A stretch of DNA of 57,392 nt from Thermoanaerobaculales bacterium (GCA_029287235.1 JARFRM010000230.1:1-57392), one strand, 5' to 3'. Positions 1-10,100 are shown, counted from the first letter of the stretch. Notes: a model not told the origin generated them from the sequence alone. Made by a program: numbers and translations.

Positions 1-2403
1 GCCGGTGTTCTCCACCGCCCAGGTGCGGCCGCGGTTTTTCGAGGTCAGAACGCCGAGGTCGGTTCCCAGATAGATCCGGTCGACGTTGTCGGGGTCGATC
101 ACCACCGAGTGGACCGGGATGTCGGGGATCGAGCGGGGCCCGTCTCCGTCGAGGGCTTCCCAGGTCCGGCCGAAGTCCTCCGACCGCCAGAGGTGGAGCC
201 CGCCGAAACCGGCGTAGGTCGCGTAGATCACGTCCTGCGAGCCCGGCTCGAAGGCGAGCGACGTGACGAACCCGGCGCGCGGGCGGGCGGACTCCCAGTC
301 GGTGGCGCCGTCGGCAATGAGGGCCTCCTCGGACCGGTAGACGTCGCCCTCCGATGTTCCGGCCACCACCCGCTGCGAGTTGCCGGGGGCGACCGCGATG
401 GAGCTCACCTGGCCGGGACCGATGGGGTGGCTGCTGGCGGGATACCAGGAGGACGCCCCGTTGTCGGTCCGCCACAACCGGAAGCCGCCGGTCCACAGCA
501 GTCGCGGCTCGTTGAGGTCCATGGTGAACGGTGTGATGAAGAGAAATCCCGCGTCGTTGGCGCCCCAGGTGGCGTCGGAGAAGGTCTGACCTCCGTCGGT
601 CGACCGGGAAAAACCGAACCGTTGGCTCTCGGCGTAGATGATGTTGGGGCTCGAGGGATCGATGGCGGAGTAGCCGCCGTCGCCGCCGAGGATGTGTCTC
701 CAACTCTCCGGTCCGAGCACGTCGGTGCCGAGGATGGTGCCGTTGTCCTGGGTGCCGCCGAGGTAGCGTTCGCCGCCGGGAAAAGGGACCCCGTGGTAGA
801 ACTGGGTGATCCCCATGTTGTTGTTGAGATCGGTGAAGAAGACCTGCGATGCGCCGGGGTCGCAGATCCCGGCCCCGTCGGTGGCGACCATGCCGTAGGG
901 GTTGTCGGTCCGGAAGATGCCGCCATCGCCGGCAGTGAACATCCTGGTGTTGGCGCCGCCGTCGAAGTCGGGGTGGAAGACGATGGCGTGCTGGTCGGCG
1001 TGGACGAAGCTGGGGTCCTGACCCGCTGCCCACCAGTAGGAGGCGACGCCCCAGTCCCGGCCGCCGTTGTCGGATCGGAAGAGATCCACACCGGCGGCCC
1101 AGACCACGTTCGGATCGATGGGGTCGACGGCGATGACGTTGCAGTACCACCCCATGGGGACCCACGGGTTGTACGTCGCCCACCCGCAGTCGGTGTAGGA
1201 CGAAGTCACGGGGTTGGTCAGAATCAAGGTATTGACTCTGTCGGGGTCGGTGTTGGTCACCCGGGTCTCCCATGTCCCGGCCGCGCCACCGGATCCGGAT
1301 CGGAAGACGGCGTGAAGCGCCTGTTCATAGACGCCGCTGGGGCCGGATGAGTTGGAGGCCGAAAGGGCGTAGATGATGTTCTGAGCAGAAGGCGCGATAG
1401 CGAGGGTGGTCCGGCCCATTCCCGGCTGGGAGAGGACGGGTTCCCATGTGGTTCCGGCCGCGATCCGACGTCGGTAGACCGTCGCCTGATCGAGGGTGCC
1501 GCAGGACGCGAAGAGCCAATCGGTCGCGTGGTCGTCCCGGACTGCGAGATCAAGGCAGCCGCCCTTTTGGGTCGAAACCAGGGAGTGATCCCAGGTGGCG
1601 CCGCCGTCGGACGAGATGTGAACCCCGGTTCGGGTTGCGGCGTAGATCCGACCCGAGTCTTTGGTGCTGATGATGAGGTCGTTGACCCAGTGGAAGTCCT
1701 CGCCCTCGGTGCTCTCGAGTCGGGCCCACGACGTGCCTCCGTTGCTCGAACGGAAAACCCCGGCTCCGCGAAGCGGGAGCCAGGTTCCCCGGACCTCCTC
1801 GCGGAAGTAGCCCTCACCGGTTCCGATGTAGAGGGTCTCGGGGTCGTCGGGTCGCATGGCCATTGAGTTGACGGCGATGTTGGCGATCTCGTCGGCCAGC
1901 GGGAACCAATTCACGCCGCCGTCGATGGTCTTCCAGACGCCCCCGGACACACCCGCGGTGTACATGATCTCGGTCTGCGTCGGGTGAATCAACAGAGCTC
2001 GGGTCCGACCGCCGATATTGCCGGGGCCCAGCGATTCCCAGACGCCGAGGAGTCGTTTCGCGGCGAAGGAGGCGACACCGCCGAGCGAAGCTCCGGGCCG
2101 CGTCTCGAGCTGTGTGCCGAGCCGTGACGAGTAGCGTGGCATTCGGTCCATGTGCTTGAGCGCGTTGCGATAGGCGGCGGCGGTGTCGAACGACGGGTTC
2201 GGCCCCTGCCGTTTCTGCCAGTAGAGCTCGGCGGCGGCATCGGGTTCTTCAAAACGCCTCGTGGTCGCCGCCGTGTGGCGCTTGACTGCGGCCTGGATGG
2301 CCTCATTGGGTGGCGGGGTTGCCGGCAGGTCCGCCGCGAAGACCGCGCCGCTGGCCGACATCAACACGCACAACACACACGAGCGGATCGCTGCCGTCGT
2401 CAT
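1..2403 (-). CDS. secreted BNR-repeat (sortilin/sialidase-like) beta-propeller protein, partial
   Basis: Open minus-strand frame of 801 codons from the ATG at 2403 to the window edge, with no stop, so the C-terminus is missing. A strong SD (GGAGGTGAGG) precedes the ATG. The N-terminus (MTTAAIRSCVLCVLMSASG, then AVFAAD) is a signal peptide. The mature part carries at least seven BNR/Asp-box motifs (for example SSDGGATW, RSTDGGQTF, SEDFGRTW) spaced across the protein, alternating with 'P.NPNVVWAAG'-like strands. This is the pattern of VPS10/sortilin-type and YCF48-type propellers. No sialidase catalytic set (FRIP, Arg triad) is seen, so hydrolase activity should not be assumed; a structural, adhesive or glycan-binding role is equally possible. 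It is divergent from sppA. Confidence 0.85.
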   Translation of the reverse strand, partial: MTTAAIRSCVLCVLMSASGAVFAADLPATPPPNEAIQAAVKRHTAATTRRFEEPDAAAELYWQKRQGPNPSFDTAAAYRNALKHMDRMPRYSSRLGTQLETRPGASLGGVASFAAKRLLGVWESLGPGNIGGRTRALLIHPTQTEIMYTAGVSGGVWKTIDGGVNWFPLADEIANIAVNSMAMRPDDPETLYIGTGEGYFREEVRGTWLPLRGAGVFRSSNGGTSWARLESTEGEDFHWVNDLIISTKDSGRIYAATRTGVHISSDGGATWDHSLVSTQKGGCLDLAVRDDHATDWLFASCGTLDQATVYRRRIAAGTTWEPVLSQPGMGRTTLAIAPSAQNIIYALSASNSSGPSGVYEQALHAVFRSGSGGAAGTWETRVTNTDPDRVNTLILTNPVTSSYTDCGWATYNPWVPMGWYCNVIAVDPIDPNVVWAAGVDLFRSDNGGRDWGVASYWWAAGQDPSFVHADQHAIVFHPDFDGGANTRMFTAGDGGIFRTDNPYGMVATDGAGICDPGASQVFFTDLNNNMGITQFYHGVPFPGGERYLGGTQDNGTILGTDVLGPESWRHILGGDGGYSAIDPSSPNIIYAESQRFGFSRSTDGGQTFSDATWGANDAGFLFITPFTMDLNEPRLLWTGGFRLWRTDNGASSWYPASSHPIGPGQVSSIAVAPGNSQRVVAGTSEGDVYRSEEALIADGATDWESARPRAGFVTSLAFEPGSQDVIYATYAGFGGLHLWRSEDFGRTWEALDGDGPRSIPDIPVHSVVIDPDNVDRIYLGTDLGVLTSKNRGRTWAVENTG

Positions 2404-2710
2404 GACCTCACCTCCACGGTCCGTGATCGGTGCCTTCACCATGCAATACGCGATGGATCGCCTTGGGTTTGACCCTGACGATCTCGTTCATCAGTGTCAG
2501 CGCTTTCTGTCGAGAGATCCCGCAATCTTCAACCCGAGAGCGGTGGCGGTCGTGACGGGCGGATGGATGGTCGCCGACCGGGTCGCGGGTTCTTCCGACC
2601 ACGAAGGAAACTGAACCAAGCGGTCGGACGGACGTATCACAAGTGAAACAGGGGGGGCCTGTCGGCGGTGGTCTTTCTGCTAGGATGATGGTCCCAACGG
2701 AGGATACGAC
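2404..2710. promoter_or_regulatory. divergent intergenic region between BNR protein gene and sppA
   Basis: 307 bp without a credible gene; short frames here are shadows. It must hold promoters for both flanking genes. On the plus strand a TGCTAGGAT string (2678-2686) about 25 nt before the sppA ATG could be an extended -10, but I see no convincing -35. A GGAGG Shine-Dalgarno sits 7 nt before the sppA start. Confidence 0.35.
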
Positions 2711-4444
2711 ATGGCCAAGGCGCGTTCGGTCGTTCTCGGTGTCGGATGTTTGATTCTCGTGGTCGGCGTCGTGCTGGTCGCGCTGGTGGTGCGAGGTCTG
2801 GCCAAACCCAAACTACCGTCCAGCGCGGTGCTCGCCGTCAACCTGGAAGGCCCCATCGCGGAGCTGACGGCGGAAGATCCGATTGCCGAAATGTTCGGTG
2901 AACAGCCGCTCAGCCTGAGGGACCTCAGATGGGCGCTGGTGCGGGCTGCCGAGGACGATCGAATCGAGGGAGTGCGGCTCAGGATCGGTGCCTTCGGTGG
3001 TGGATTCGCCGTCACCCAGGAGCTTCGGGATCTCATCCAGGGTGTCCGAGCGAGCGGCAAGTGGACCTCCGCCTACATGGACACCGCCGGTGAGTTCACC
3101 CCCGGGAACAAGGTCTACTATCTCGCCTCGGCGTGTGACGAGATTTCGCTTCACCCGGGTGGCGATGTCAACCTCATCGGGTTCTCCGTGCGGTCACCGT
3201 TTATCCGTGGCACCTTCGACAAATTGGGCATCAAGCCCGAGTTTCCCGGTCGTGGTGCCTACAAGACCGCGCGTTTCATGTACACCGAACGCGATTTCAC
3301 GCCCGAGGCCCGCGAAATGACCGAGTGGCTGGTGGGATCGATTTTCGACCAACTCGTCGACGGGGTGGCCCAGGGCCGGGGCATGGAGCCCGACGAGGTT
3401 CGCAACATCATCGACCGGGGGCCCTTCCTCGGTGACGAGACCCAGGAGGCGGGCCTGGTCGATCACCGCGAGGACTGGACGACCTTCACCGAGCGGATCG
3501 ACGAGAAGGCCGGTTCGGCCAAGATGGTCGGTCTTCACAGCTATCTCTCGCGTTCTTCGTCGCGATCCCGAGGGGCGAAGATCGCGGTGGTGACCGCCGT
3601 CGGCGGCATCATGCGGGGCGAGAGCCGCCGCGAGTTCAACCCCCTCTTCGGCATGAACGACATCATGGGATCGGAGACCATCGCTCGCGCCTTCCGGAAC
3701 ATCCGCAAGGACAACGACATCAAGGCCGTGGTCTTCCGTATCGACTCGCCGGGGGGCAGCGCGCTTGCGTCCGAGATCATCCGTCAGGAAATGGCCCGGA
3801 CCGCCGAGAAGATCCCGATCGTCGTGTCCATGAGCAACGTCGCGGGTTCGGGCGGCTACTGGATCACCTGCGGCGCCCACCGGATCGTCGCCGATCCGGC
3901 CACCATCACCGGTTCCATCGGGGTTCTCACCGGCCACCTCAACATGGAGAGCTTCTACAACGACAAGCTGGGGATCACCTTCGGCAAGGCCGACTTCGGC
4001 GCCAATGCCGACATCTACGGTGGTCTCGAGGACTGGAACGACCAGCAGCGGGCCATCGTCGACCGGGTGTTGGACAAGATCTACGATCGCTTCGTCACCC
4101 TGGTTTCCGAATCTCGCGGGATGAGCTGGGATGAGGTCGACGCCATCGGGAGCGGCCGGGTCTTCACCGGAGTCCAGGCGAGGGAGAACGGTCTGATCGA
4201 CGAGGTCGGCGGTTTCGACATCGCCCTCATCGAGGCCAAGGGACTCGCGGGAATCGATGTCGATGCCGAGGTTCGACTGGTTGACTTCCCCAGGGCCAAA
4301 CCGTGGTGGCAGCAGTTCGTCAAGAAAAAGTCGGATGATCAGGTCGCCATCGAGTCGGTTCTTCGGGAGTACGAGACGATGATGCGCACCGGCACGATCC
4401 GCCTCCCCGGAGAGGTCTGGATGCCACCGGTGGTGTTGGAGTAG
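2711..4444 (+). CDS. sppA: signal peptide peptidase SppA, 67K type
   Basis: 577-aa membrane-anchored serine protease that degrades signal peptides and other membrane peptides. Residues 5-29 form an N-terminal membrane segment. There are two tandem ClpP/crotonase-like S49 domains (about 40-265 and 288-520). The Ser/Lys dyad is visible: Lys185 in GAYKTA (N-terminal domain) and Ser380 in NVAGSGGYW (C-terminal domain), matching the E. coli SppA arrangement where the two catalytic residues come from different halves. IDSPGGS at about 344-350 is the typical oxyanion-strand motif. The length fits the long bacterial SppA rather than the short SohB type. The start has GGAGG 7 nt upstream. Monocistronic; it converges on the flavoprotein gene across a palindromic repeat. 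Confidence 0.95.
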   Translation: MAKARSVVLGVGCLILVVGVVLVALVVRGLAKPKLPSSAVLAVNLEGPIAELTAEDPIAEMFGEQPLSLRDLRWALVRAAEDDRIEGVRLRIGAFGGGFAVTQELRDLIQGVRASGKWTSAYMDTAGEFTPGNKVYYLASACDEISLHPGGDVNLIGFSVRSPFIRGTFDKLGIKPEFPGRGAYKTARFMYTERDFTPEAREMTEWLVGSIFDQLVDGVAQGRGMEPDEVRNIIDRGPFLGDETQEAGLVDHREDWTTFTERIDEKAGSAKMVGLHSYLSRSSSRSRGAKIAVVTAVGGIMRGESRREFNPLFGMNDIMGSETIARAFRNIRKDNDIKAVVFRIDSPGGSALASEIIRQEMARTAEKIPIVVSMSNVAGSGGYWITCGAHRIVADPATITGSIGVLTGHLNMESFYNDKLGITFGKADFGANADIYGGLEDWNDQQRAIVDRVLDKIYDRFVTLVSESRGMSWDEVDAIGSGRVFTGVQARENGLIDEVGGFDIALIEAKGLAGIDVDAEVRLVDFPRAKPWWQQFVKKKSDDQVAIESVLREYETMMRTGTIRLPGEVWMPPVVLE

Positions 4445-4528
4445 ATGGAAGCCGTTAGCCGTCAGCTCCATCACCGGAAGCATAGGAGTTCCGCCTTCGC
4501 TAGGAGCCTGTAGCGCATAGATGGTGGA

Positions 4529-4598
4529 GGGAGGGCATAAAACCCTCCCCTACGGTACTTTTTTGCAGGATTCGTAGGGGCGGGTTTTACACCCGCCC
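4529..4598. repeat. palindromic intergenic repeat, possible bidirectional terminator
   Basis: Two adjacent hairpins, GGGAGGG/CCCTCCC (4529-4535 with 4543-4549) and GGGCGGGT/ACCCGCCC (4578-4585 with 4591-4598). They can also pair with each other over about 12 bp (4543-4554 with 4573-4584, one mismatch). The element lies between convergent genes, and a T run sits in the middle (4559-4564). The sequence style matches REP-like palindromes; its role as terminator or mobile repeat is inferred. Confidence 0.6.
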
Positions 4599-4638
4599 GA
4601 TCCTGACCACGAATTTTGCAGGAGGGTCAGCTAAGAGC

Positions 4639-5643
4639 TTACCTCTGCCTCGCCGTCCACCGCTCGACAATCTCGGCAACCGGTTCGACGGCGTTGACCC
4701 CGGCGACGCTCTTGCCGGCCTGAAGATAGTCCTTGTGCGAGACCACGCCCCGCCGGCTGGCCCGTTTGAGGCGGATCACCGAGCGGATCGAGTAGAAGGC
4801 CCGGACCCAGTGTTTGACCCTGGGGTGAGTCAGCAGCCAGTGCTCGATGGGACCGGCCTCGGTACCCTCGCGTTCGACCATCTCGGTGCGGATGACGGCC
4901 ACCGGTACGCCGGTGATCTTGTGGGTGAGCACGATGTCGTCCTCGTGGGCGTCGATGATGGCCTGCTTGTACTCGGCCGACTCGGTGCACTCGGTGGTGG
5001 CGATGAGCCGGGTGCCGATCTGGACACCGACATAGCCGAGCTCGAGGGCGCGGCGATAGGCCGCGGCGTCGCCGATGCCCCCGGCGCAGACGATGGGGAG
5101 ATCGATGTCGCCGATCTCGTCGAGAAGCTCCTCGGGCGAACGCGATCCGGCGTGGCCGCCGGCGCGGCCGTTGACCGCGATGAGCCCGTGAACCCCGGCC
5201 TGGACGGCCTTGTCGGCCCACCTGCGCTCGGTGACATCGTGGAAGACGAGCCCGCCCGCGGGCTCGACCCTGTCGACGATCCATCGAGGGTTTCCCAGAG
5301 ATGAGACGAAGAAACGAATCCCTTCTTCGAGTCCAATGTCGAGCCACTGTTGCATCCGTTCGAGATAGCGGTCCGATGACTTCTCGGTGAGAACGTTCAT
5401 CCCGATGGGCCCGTCGGTCAGGCTTCGAATGTGGCGGATGCCCTCGCGAAAATCCCAACCGTGGACATAGACCAGCGAAACCGGTTGCAGAACGCCGATC
5501 CCACCCGCGGATGACACCGCCGCCACCAGCTCCGGGTTCGAGCAGGGATACATGGCCCCACCGATGATGGGATGACGGATGCCGAGCATCTCGGTGAAGG
5601 CCGTCGGGTCGAGAGGTGTTTGCATGACGTGATGGTAGTACAT
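4639..5643 (-). CDS. nitronate monooxygenase / FabK-like FMN oxidoreductase
   Basis: 334-aa TIM-barrel flavoprotein of the NMO/2-nitropropane dioxygenase family. Visible signatures: IIGGAMYPCSNPELVAAVS at the N-terminus (substrate/FMN end of the barrel), NGRAGGHAG at about 160-168 (the family AGGH motif), and VCAGGIGDA plus GVQIGTRLIAT in the C-terminal phosphate-binding half. The family oxidises alkyl nitronates with FMN and O2; close relatives are FabK enoyl-ACP reductases, and sequence alone does not separate them. The start is uncertain: neither ATG 5643 nor the internal ATG 5625 (MQTPLDP) has a visible SD, and 5625 fits family N-termini at least as well. Single gene, convergent with sppA. 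Confidence 0.8.
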   Translation of the reverse strand: MYYHHVMQTPLDPTAFTEMLGIRHPIIGGAMYPCSNPELVAAVSSAGGIGVLQPVSLVYVHGWDFREGIRHIRSLTDGPIGMNVLTEKSSDRYLERMQQWLDIGLEEGIRFFVSSLGNPRWIVDRVEPAGGLVFHDVTERRWADKAVQAGVHGLIAVNGRAGGHAGSRSPEELLDEIGDIDLPIVCAGGIGDAAAYRRALELGYVGVQIGTRLIATTECTESAEYKQAIIDAHEDDIVLTHKITGVPVAVIRTEMVEREGTEAGPIEHWLLTHPRVKHWVRAFYSIRSVIRLKRASRRGVVSHKDYLQAGKSVAGVNAVEPVAEIVERWTARQR

Positions 5644-5664
5644 GTTTGGGTGAAGAGTGAGGAG

Positions 5665-5740
5665 GTTAGCGCTCCCTTCGGTCGCTAGTTAGAAGGTGAG
5701 CGCTCGGTTCGCTCGCTGGTGAGAAGGTGAGCAGGCCAGA
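5665..5740. repeat. phrase-like intergenic repeat (gaaggtgag / gcgctcg words)
   Basis: Contains GCGCTCGGTTCGCTCGCT and repeated TGAGAAGGTGAG words. A related block, partly in reverse complement, occurs at 27031-27120. It lies upstream of the flavoprotein gene on the far side from its coding region. Function unknown; part of the dispersed repeat content of this genome. Confidence 0.5.
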
Positions 5741-5755
5741 GGTGAGGTCCTTTCG

Positions 5756-5793
5756 ACGTCTAACGTCTAACGTCTAACGTCGAACGTCTCACG
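5756..5793. repeat. 7-bp tandem repeat ACGTCTA, about 5.4 copies
   Basis: Units of ACGTCTA run head to tail: three perfect, then ACGTCGA, then ACGTCTC and a partial ACG. It lies in the gap between the flavoprotein start and the end of the IPTL-CTERM gene. A heptameric array of this size can vary in copy number by slippage. Confidence 0.75.
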
Positions 5794-5832
5794 CCCAACA
5801 AGTTGGGACGATCCGGGACGGTTTCAAGACCC

Positions 5833-5851
5833 GGGCCGGCGTCGCCGGCCC
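5833..5851 (-). terminator. GC hairpin after the IPTL-CTERM gene
   Basis: Perfect 8-bp stem GGGCCGGC/GCCGGCCC with a 3-nt loop, 10 nt past the stop of the IPTL-CTERM gene on the minus strand. The tail (GGGTCTTGAAAC) is a poor U tract, so termination is plausible but weak. Confidence 0.45.
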
Positions 5852-5861
5852 AGGCGTCGCG

Positions 5862-6851
5862 TCAGCTGAAGCGCCGCAAGACGAACAGACCGATGACCAC
5901 CAGCAGCCCAACGAAAATTGCAGTCCCCATGGGGTTCAATGTCGGAATCGCATCCCCCACCGGAGGCTGACCACCCGACGGCGAAAACACCGAGTAGTGG
6001 GAGAATGTCTCGGTGCCGCTCGGTTGAACCGTGAAGTCCCAGCTGATGCCGGCGCCGGTGTCGATGAGCTCGTTGCAGCGGCAGGTGTTGTCGAATGGGA
6101 GGTGGGTTCCGATCGCCGACCACACCTCGGAGTACCCGGCCTGGTAGTAGTTGTTACCGCCGGTGATGGGCTCGAGCAGCTCGATTCGGTCCGGTGGGTT
6201 GTTGAAGGGTGTGGCCGAGCACCCCACCGACGTCCCGGACTGCATGCCGTAGCTGTCGTCGCTTCCGGCCAGGTAACAGTCCATGGCGCGGTACAGGATG
6301 CCGCTGACCGGTGCGCCGGTTGGGTCGAGGTTGGCCAGGGTCAGATCGGTGCGGTACTGCTCCTCGCCGACCACATAGCTGTCGATCTGGGTGATCCGCA
6401 GCCCGGTGGATCCGACGTCCACGACGGTGGTGATGCGGTACGGATCGCCGGCCGTTCCGGACCCGGCGACCCCGGACTGGCTGACCTGCGTCAGCACGGT
6501 GTAGGTCCCGAGGCTCCCGGTCGCGGTGCTGCCGTGATCGATGAAGTCGGGGGCATAGAGCTCGCTGCCGACGACCACAAAGGTGCCGTAGTCGCCCGGG
6601 ATCGTCGACGACGGGTAGACCTGATAGTCGGTGTCGGTGACGTACGAGATCTGCGTGGCGGCGTCGACGCCGGCGAAGATCTCGTCGAGCGGGCCGGCCG
6701 ACGAGATGGTCCCGTAGGGGGTGTCCACCCCATCGGTCACGACGCCTTTCCCGTCGACGGCCAATGCCGCAGCGGATGCCGTCAGCACCACGGCCAGCAG
6801 GCCGACCCAGAGCGGACATCTCGCGACACGACGAATCGATAACAAGTGCAT
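5862..6851 (-). CDS. exported protein with IPTL-CTERM sorting signal
   Basis: 329 aa. A signal peptide (about residues 10-32) is followed by a mainly beta-rich domain of unknown function. The C-terminal 28 residues have the tripartite plan of a sorting signal: IPTLNPMG, then a hydrophobic helix (TAIFVGLLVVIGLFVL), then a basic RRFS end. This matches the IPTL-CTERM class, whose members are thought to be handled at the surface by a dedicated protease/transpeptidase. No such enzyme is encoded in the window. A central Cys-rich patch (NTCRCNEL) may form a disulfide. The start is supported by GGAGAGGAGC about 6 nt upstream. It is divergent from addB. Confidence 0.8.
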   Translation of the reverse strand: MHLLSIRRVARCPLWVGLLAVVLTASAAALAVDGKGVVTDGVDTPYGTISSAGPLDEIFAGVDAATQISYVTDTDYQVYPSSTIPGDYGTFVVVGSELYAPDFIDHGSTATGSLGTYTVLTQVSQSGVAGSGTAGDPYRITTVVDVGSTGLRITQIDSYVVGEEQYRTDLTLANLDPTGAPVSGILYRAMDCYLAGSDDSYGMQSGTSVGCSATPFNNPPDRIELLEPITGGNNYYQAGYSEVWSAIGTHLPFDNTCRCNELIDTGAGISWDFTVQPSGTETFSHYSVFSPSGGQPPVGDAIPTLNPMGTAIFVGLLVVIGLFVLRRFS

Positions 6852-7145
6852 TGAAAGCTCCTCTCCACATGGACTGCCTGGGTGCGTGAACCGGGGCGAT
6901 TCTTGTCATTCCTTGCAGCCGATTCTTGGTTTCAGATTGTCAACTGGACCATCATATACCTCGTGTCGACCATTTTCCAGATCCGAGTCATGACGGCTCC
7001 GAAGAATCCGCCGACTGGTCGGAGGGTGCACCAAAGGCAACCGCGACGAAAAAGTCACCATCCGTGTCGCGCGAATCGCTCCGCGGTATTGCCGACGTTG
7101 TCGATTGACAGTGATTGCGGCGCGTGGTGCCATGTTCCTACCGTG
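6852..7145. promoter_or_regulatory. divergent intergenic region, IPTL-CTERM gene / addB
   Basis: 294 bp. The addB frame stays open back to 6882, but the upstream part has no family homology, so I treat it as leader. No confident -35/-10 pair or operator was found. A TTGACA hexamer on the minus strand around 6940 lacks a good -10 partner. Confidence 0.3.
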
Positions 7146-10100
7146 ATGGTCAACAGTCGATCAAGCGTTATCTTTTGTCGGGGCGCGCTCGCGACCGAGC
7201 GGCGTCTGCTCGACGAGGTTGAGCGTCTCTCGCCGAAGAACCCGGGTGACCTCGGGGCCCCTGTGCGGGTGGTGGTGCCGTCGAGGAGCCTGCGCCGCCA
7301 CCTTCTCCGGGTGATGGTCGAGGGCCGTAAGGCCGTGGCCGGGTTCAAGGTGCAGACGCTCTTCGACTTTGCCCGTGAAGTAGTGGTCGCGAGCGGCCAG
7401 TCGCCGCCGTCCCGCGACGCCGCGTTCGAGATCGTGGTTCGTCGCCTCGCCGCCGCGGACCCGCGCCTGAGCGCCGATCTCGGGTCGTTGTCCGACGGGT
7501 ATGACAGCGTTCTCGGTGCGGTTCGCGACCTCCTCGATGCCGGTTTCCTGCCGGGTAACGAGGACGGGGTTTCTGAGCGTCTCGATGACGCTCGGAGCGA
7601 GGTGGCTGCTGAACGTGTTGAGCGATCCCATGCGCTGGTTCGGCTGGCGTCGGCGGCCCTGGAAAAGGCCGGAGAGGATGGGGCAGAACGGTCAAACCAC
7701 GTGCTGCAGATGGCCGAGGATGCCCTCAAGACCCGCGGACCGGACCTCATCCCAACCCGACGCCTCCTGATTCACGGCTTCGCCGACGTCACCGGGATTG
7801 CCGCGGATCTGCTGCACGCCATGGTCACGGTGGTTGGCGGTGAGGTCCTCCTCGACCGGCCGCCCGATCCGGCGCGGCCCGACCGGGACGATCTCGGCGC
7901 CGCCTACCTGAGCCGCCTCGAAGAGAAGTTGGCGCACCTCGATCGCGAGATCGACGAGCGGGCCGGGTCATCGGCGACGGTGGAGCTTGTCGAGGCCCCG
8001 GATGCGGAGGCTGAGGTGCGGTGGGTCGCCGAGCGGATCCGGGCTCTCCTCGATGGGGGCGTCACCGCAGAGGAAGTGGGAATCGTCAGCCGGGATATGG
8101 AATCCCGGGTGAGGTCGCTCAGGCGGCACCTCGGTCGTCTGGGTGTGCCGTTCTCGGGCGAGGGTCTGACCATCGTCGGGGCGCGGCCGAGACGACGGCT
8201 CGATCGGCTCGTCGAGGTGCTCGGTCGCGGCGGCAGCGCGGAGATAGATCTCTGGCTCGAGGCGCGCGAGGGAGATTCCCGCTCGACCGAGCTCCTCCTG
8301 GGCTTGCGGGTCGTCGGCGTTCTCAGGCTCGCGGATCTGGCGAGCTTGCGGGACCACGTCGTGCCGGCTGAAGGCGTGCGGCTGCCCCTCGCCTTGGGTC
8401 TAGGGGAGGATGGCGAGATCGCCGAGGGCCCCGTGCGAAGACTCGGCTCTGAGGTTCTGCAGCGGGCTCGAGAGCAGGCGGCCCGCTTGGTGACGGCCTT
8501 GCAGGAGCGACCGGGGTTCGGCTCCGCGGGCATTCATGCAAGGGGGACGGAGGCCGTGCTTGAAGCCCTCGATTGGACCGGCGACTCGGTGGAGTACCGG
8601 GCGGTCGACCGGGCGTTCGCCGAAATCGCCTCCCAGCTTCCCCCGGGCTTCGATCTGACGGCCGACGAGTGGCTGAAGCTGCTTGCCGATCGTCTGAGCC
8701 GCGCGGGCCAGGTGCCCCTTGGCGGAGGCGGGGCGGGAGTTCGGTTGCTGACGGTCATGGAGGCCCGCGCCCTCAGCTTCAGCCATCTCTTCGTCATCGG
8801 GCTCCAACGAGGAGTCTTCCCGCGTGTCGGGCCGGAGGATCCCATGCTGCCCGAGGCGGTGCGGGCGCGCCTCGCCGCCGATGTCCTTCCCGAGATGCCG
8901 GTGAAGGGCCGAGGCGCCGACGAGGAGCGCTATCTCTTTGCCCAATTGATGTCGAGTTCGCCATCCGTCAGCGTTTCGTGGCACCTTTTCGGCGAGAATG
9001 GGACCCTGACGGCCTCGCCCTTCGTGGAGCGCCTTCGAATGCGCGAAGATGTCCCATCGCCCACCGCGGCGCCGTCGCTTTGGCCCGAGGAAGAACCGGC
9101 CGCCCGGCCGAGGACCGCCTACGAGCTGGCGGTGTTGGGTGGTGTGTCGGCGGACGCCTTCGCTCCGCTGATCGACGCAGCGCTGGCCGAGGGACGATCC
9201 GATGCCGGTGTGTCCACGACCACCACATCGGCACATGTTGTGGGCGCTGCGAGGGCCGATCTCGTCAAGGCGGTGGAGGCGCCCGAGGGGAGTGACGCGC
9301 CGTCGGCGTGGTTTGGTTTCTGTGGGGCAACGAGAGACCCGGAAGAAGCGCCCCTGTGGGTGACCCGCGCCGAGCAGACCGGGACCTGTCCGTGGCGGGC
9401 CTTTGTCGAAGAGCGTCTCGGGGTCGCCCCCATGCCCGATCCGCTTCTCGGGATGCCGGAAATCGGCGGTTTGCTCGTGGGCAACGTGGTGCACGGTGTC
9501 CTCGAGGCCGTGGTGGCTGATGTGGTCGGTCGCCACGGTGATCTGGAGCGGGTGCTTGCGAAGACGCCGAAGAATGTGAAGTGGCCGGATCAGCCGAAGC
9601 TCGAGGTGCTGCTCTCGGCCCAGGCGCGGCGGGTGGCGAGCAGGGCGGGGCTCGCGCCCCTGGGTCTTGAACCCCTGCTGGCCGCGCGGGCTCGCCGGGT
9701 CCTCGAAAGGGCGAAGGAGCTCGAGTGGGGGCGGGGCTTCCTGGAAGGGGTTCTCGGCGCCGAGGTGGAGGGGGAGGCTGCGGTGCCCCGGTTGAGCCGG
9801 CCGCTGGCCTTTCGGGCGGATCGGGTCGACTCCGACCGCGGGACGGTCGTGCTCGTGGACTACAAGGTGTCCAAGCCCGCCGTCACCGCCAAGACCGATA
9901 CCGCCCGGGGCAACAACATCCGGAAGAAGGTCTTCCGGGGCCGCCTTCTGCAGGCGGCGGCCTACTCCCAGGCCGTTGATGACAAGACCGGACGCGGCCG
10001 CTATGTCTACCTCAAGCCGGGTGACTGGGTCGATGAGGTCTGCGAGCTCGTCATCGAGGGAGATGACGAGGATCTGATCGACGGTTTCGCCACTGCGGTG

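Noticed and set aside
109..1350. 413-codon plus-strand open frame
   Set aside because: It is the antisense shadow of the BNR protein gene; the peptide is Gly/Val/Asp-rich with no domain, while the minus frame shows regular BNR motifs and a signal peptide.
3194..4483. 429-codon minus-strand frame opposite sppA
   Set aside because: Shadow of sppA caused by GC-rich codon bias; sppA has both catalytic residues and a good SD.
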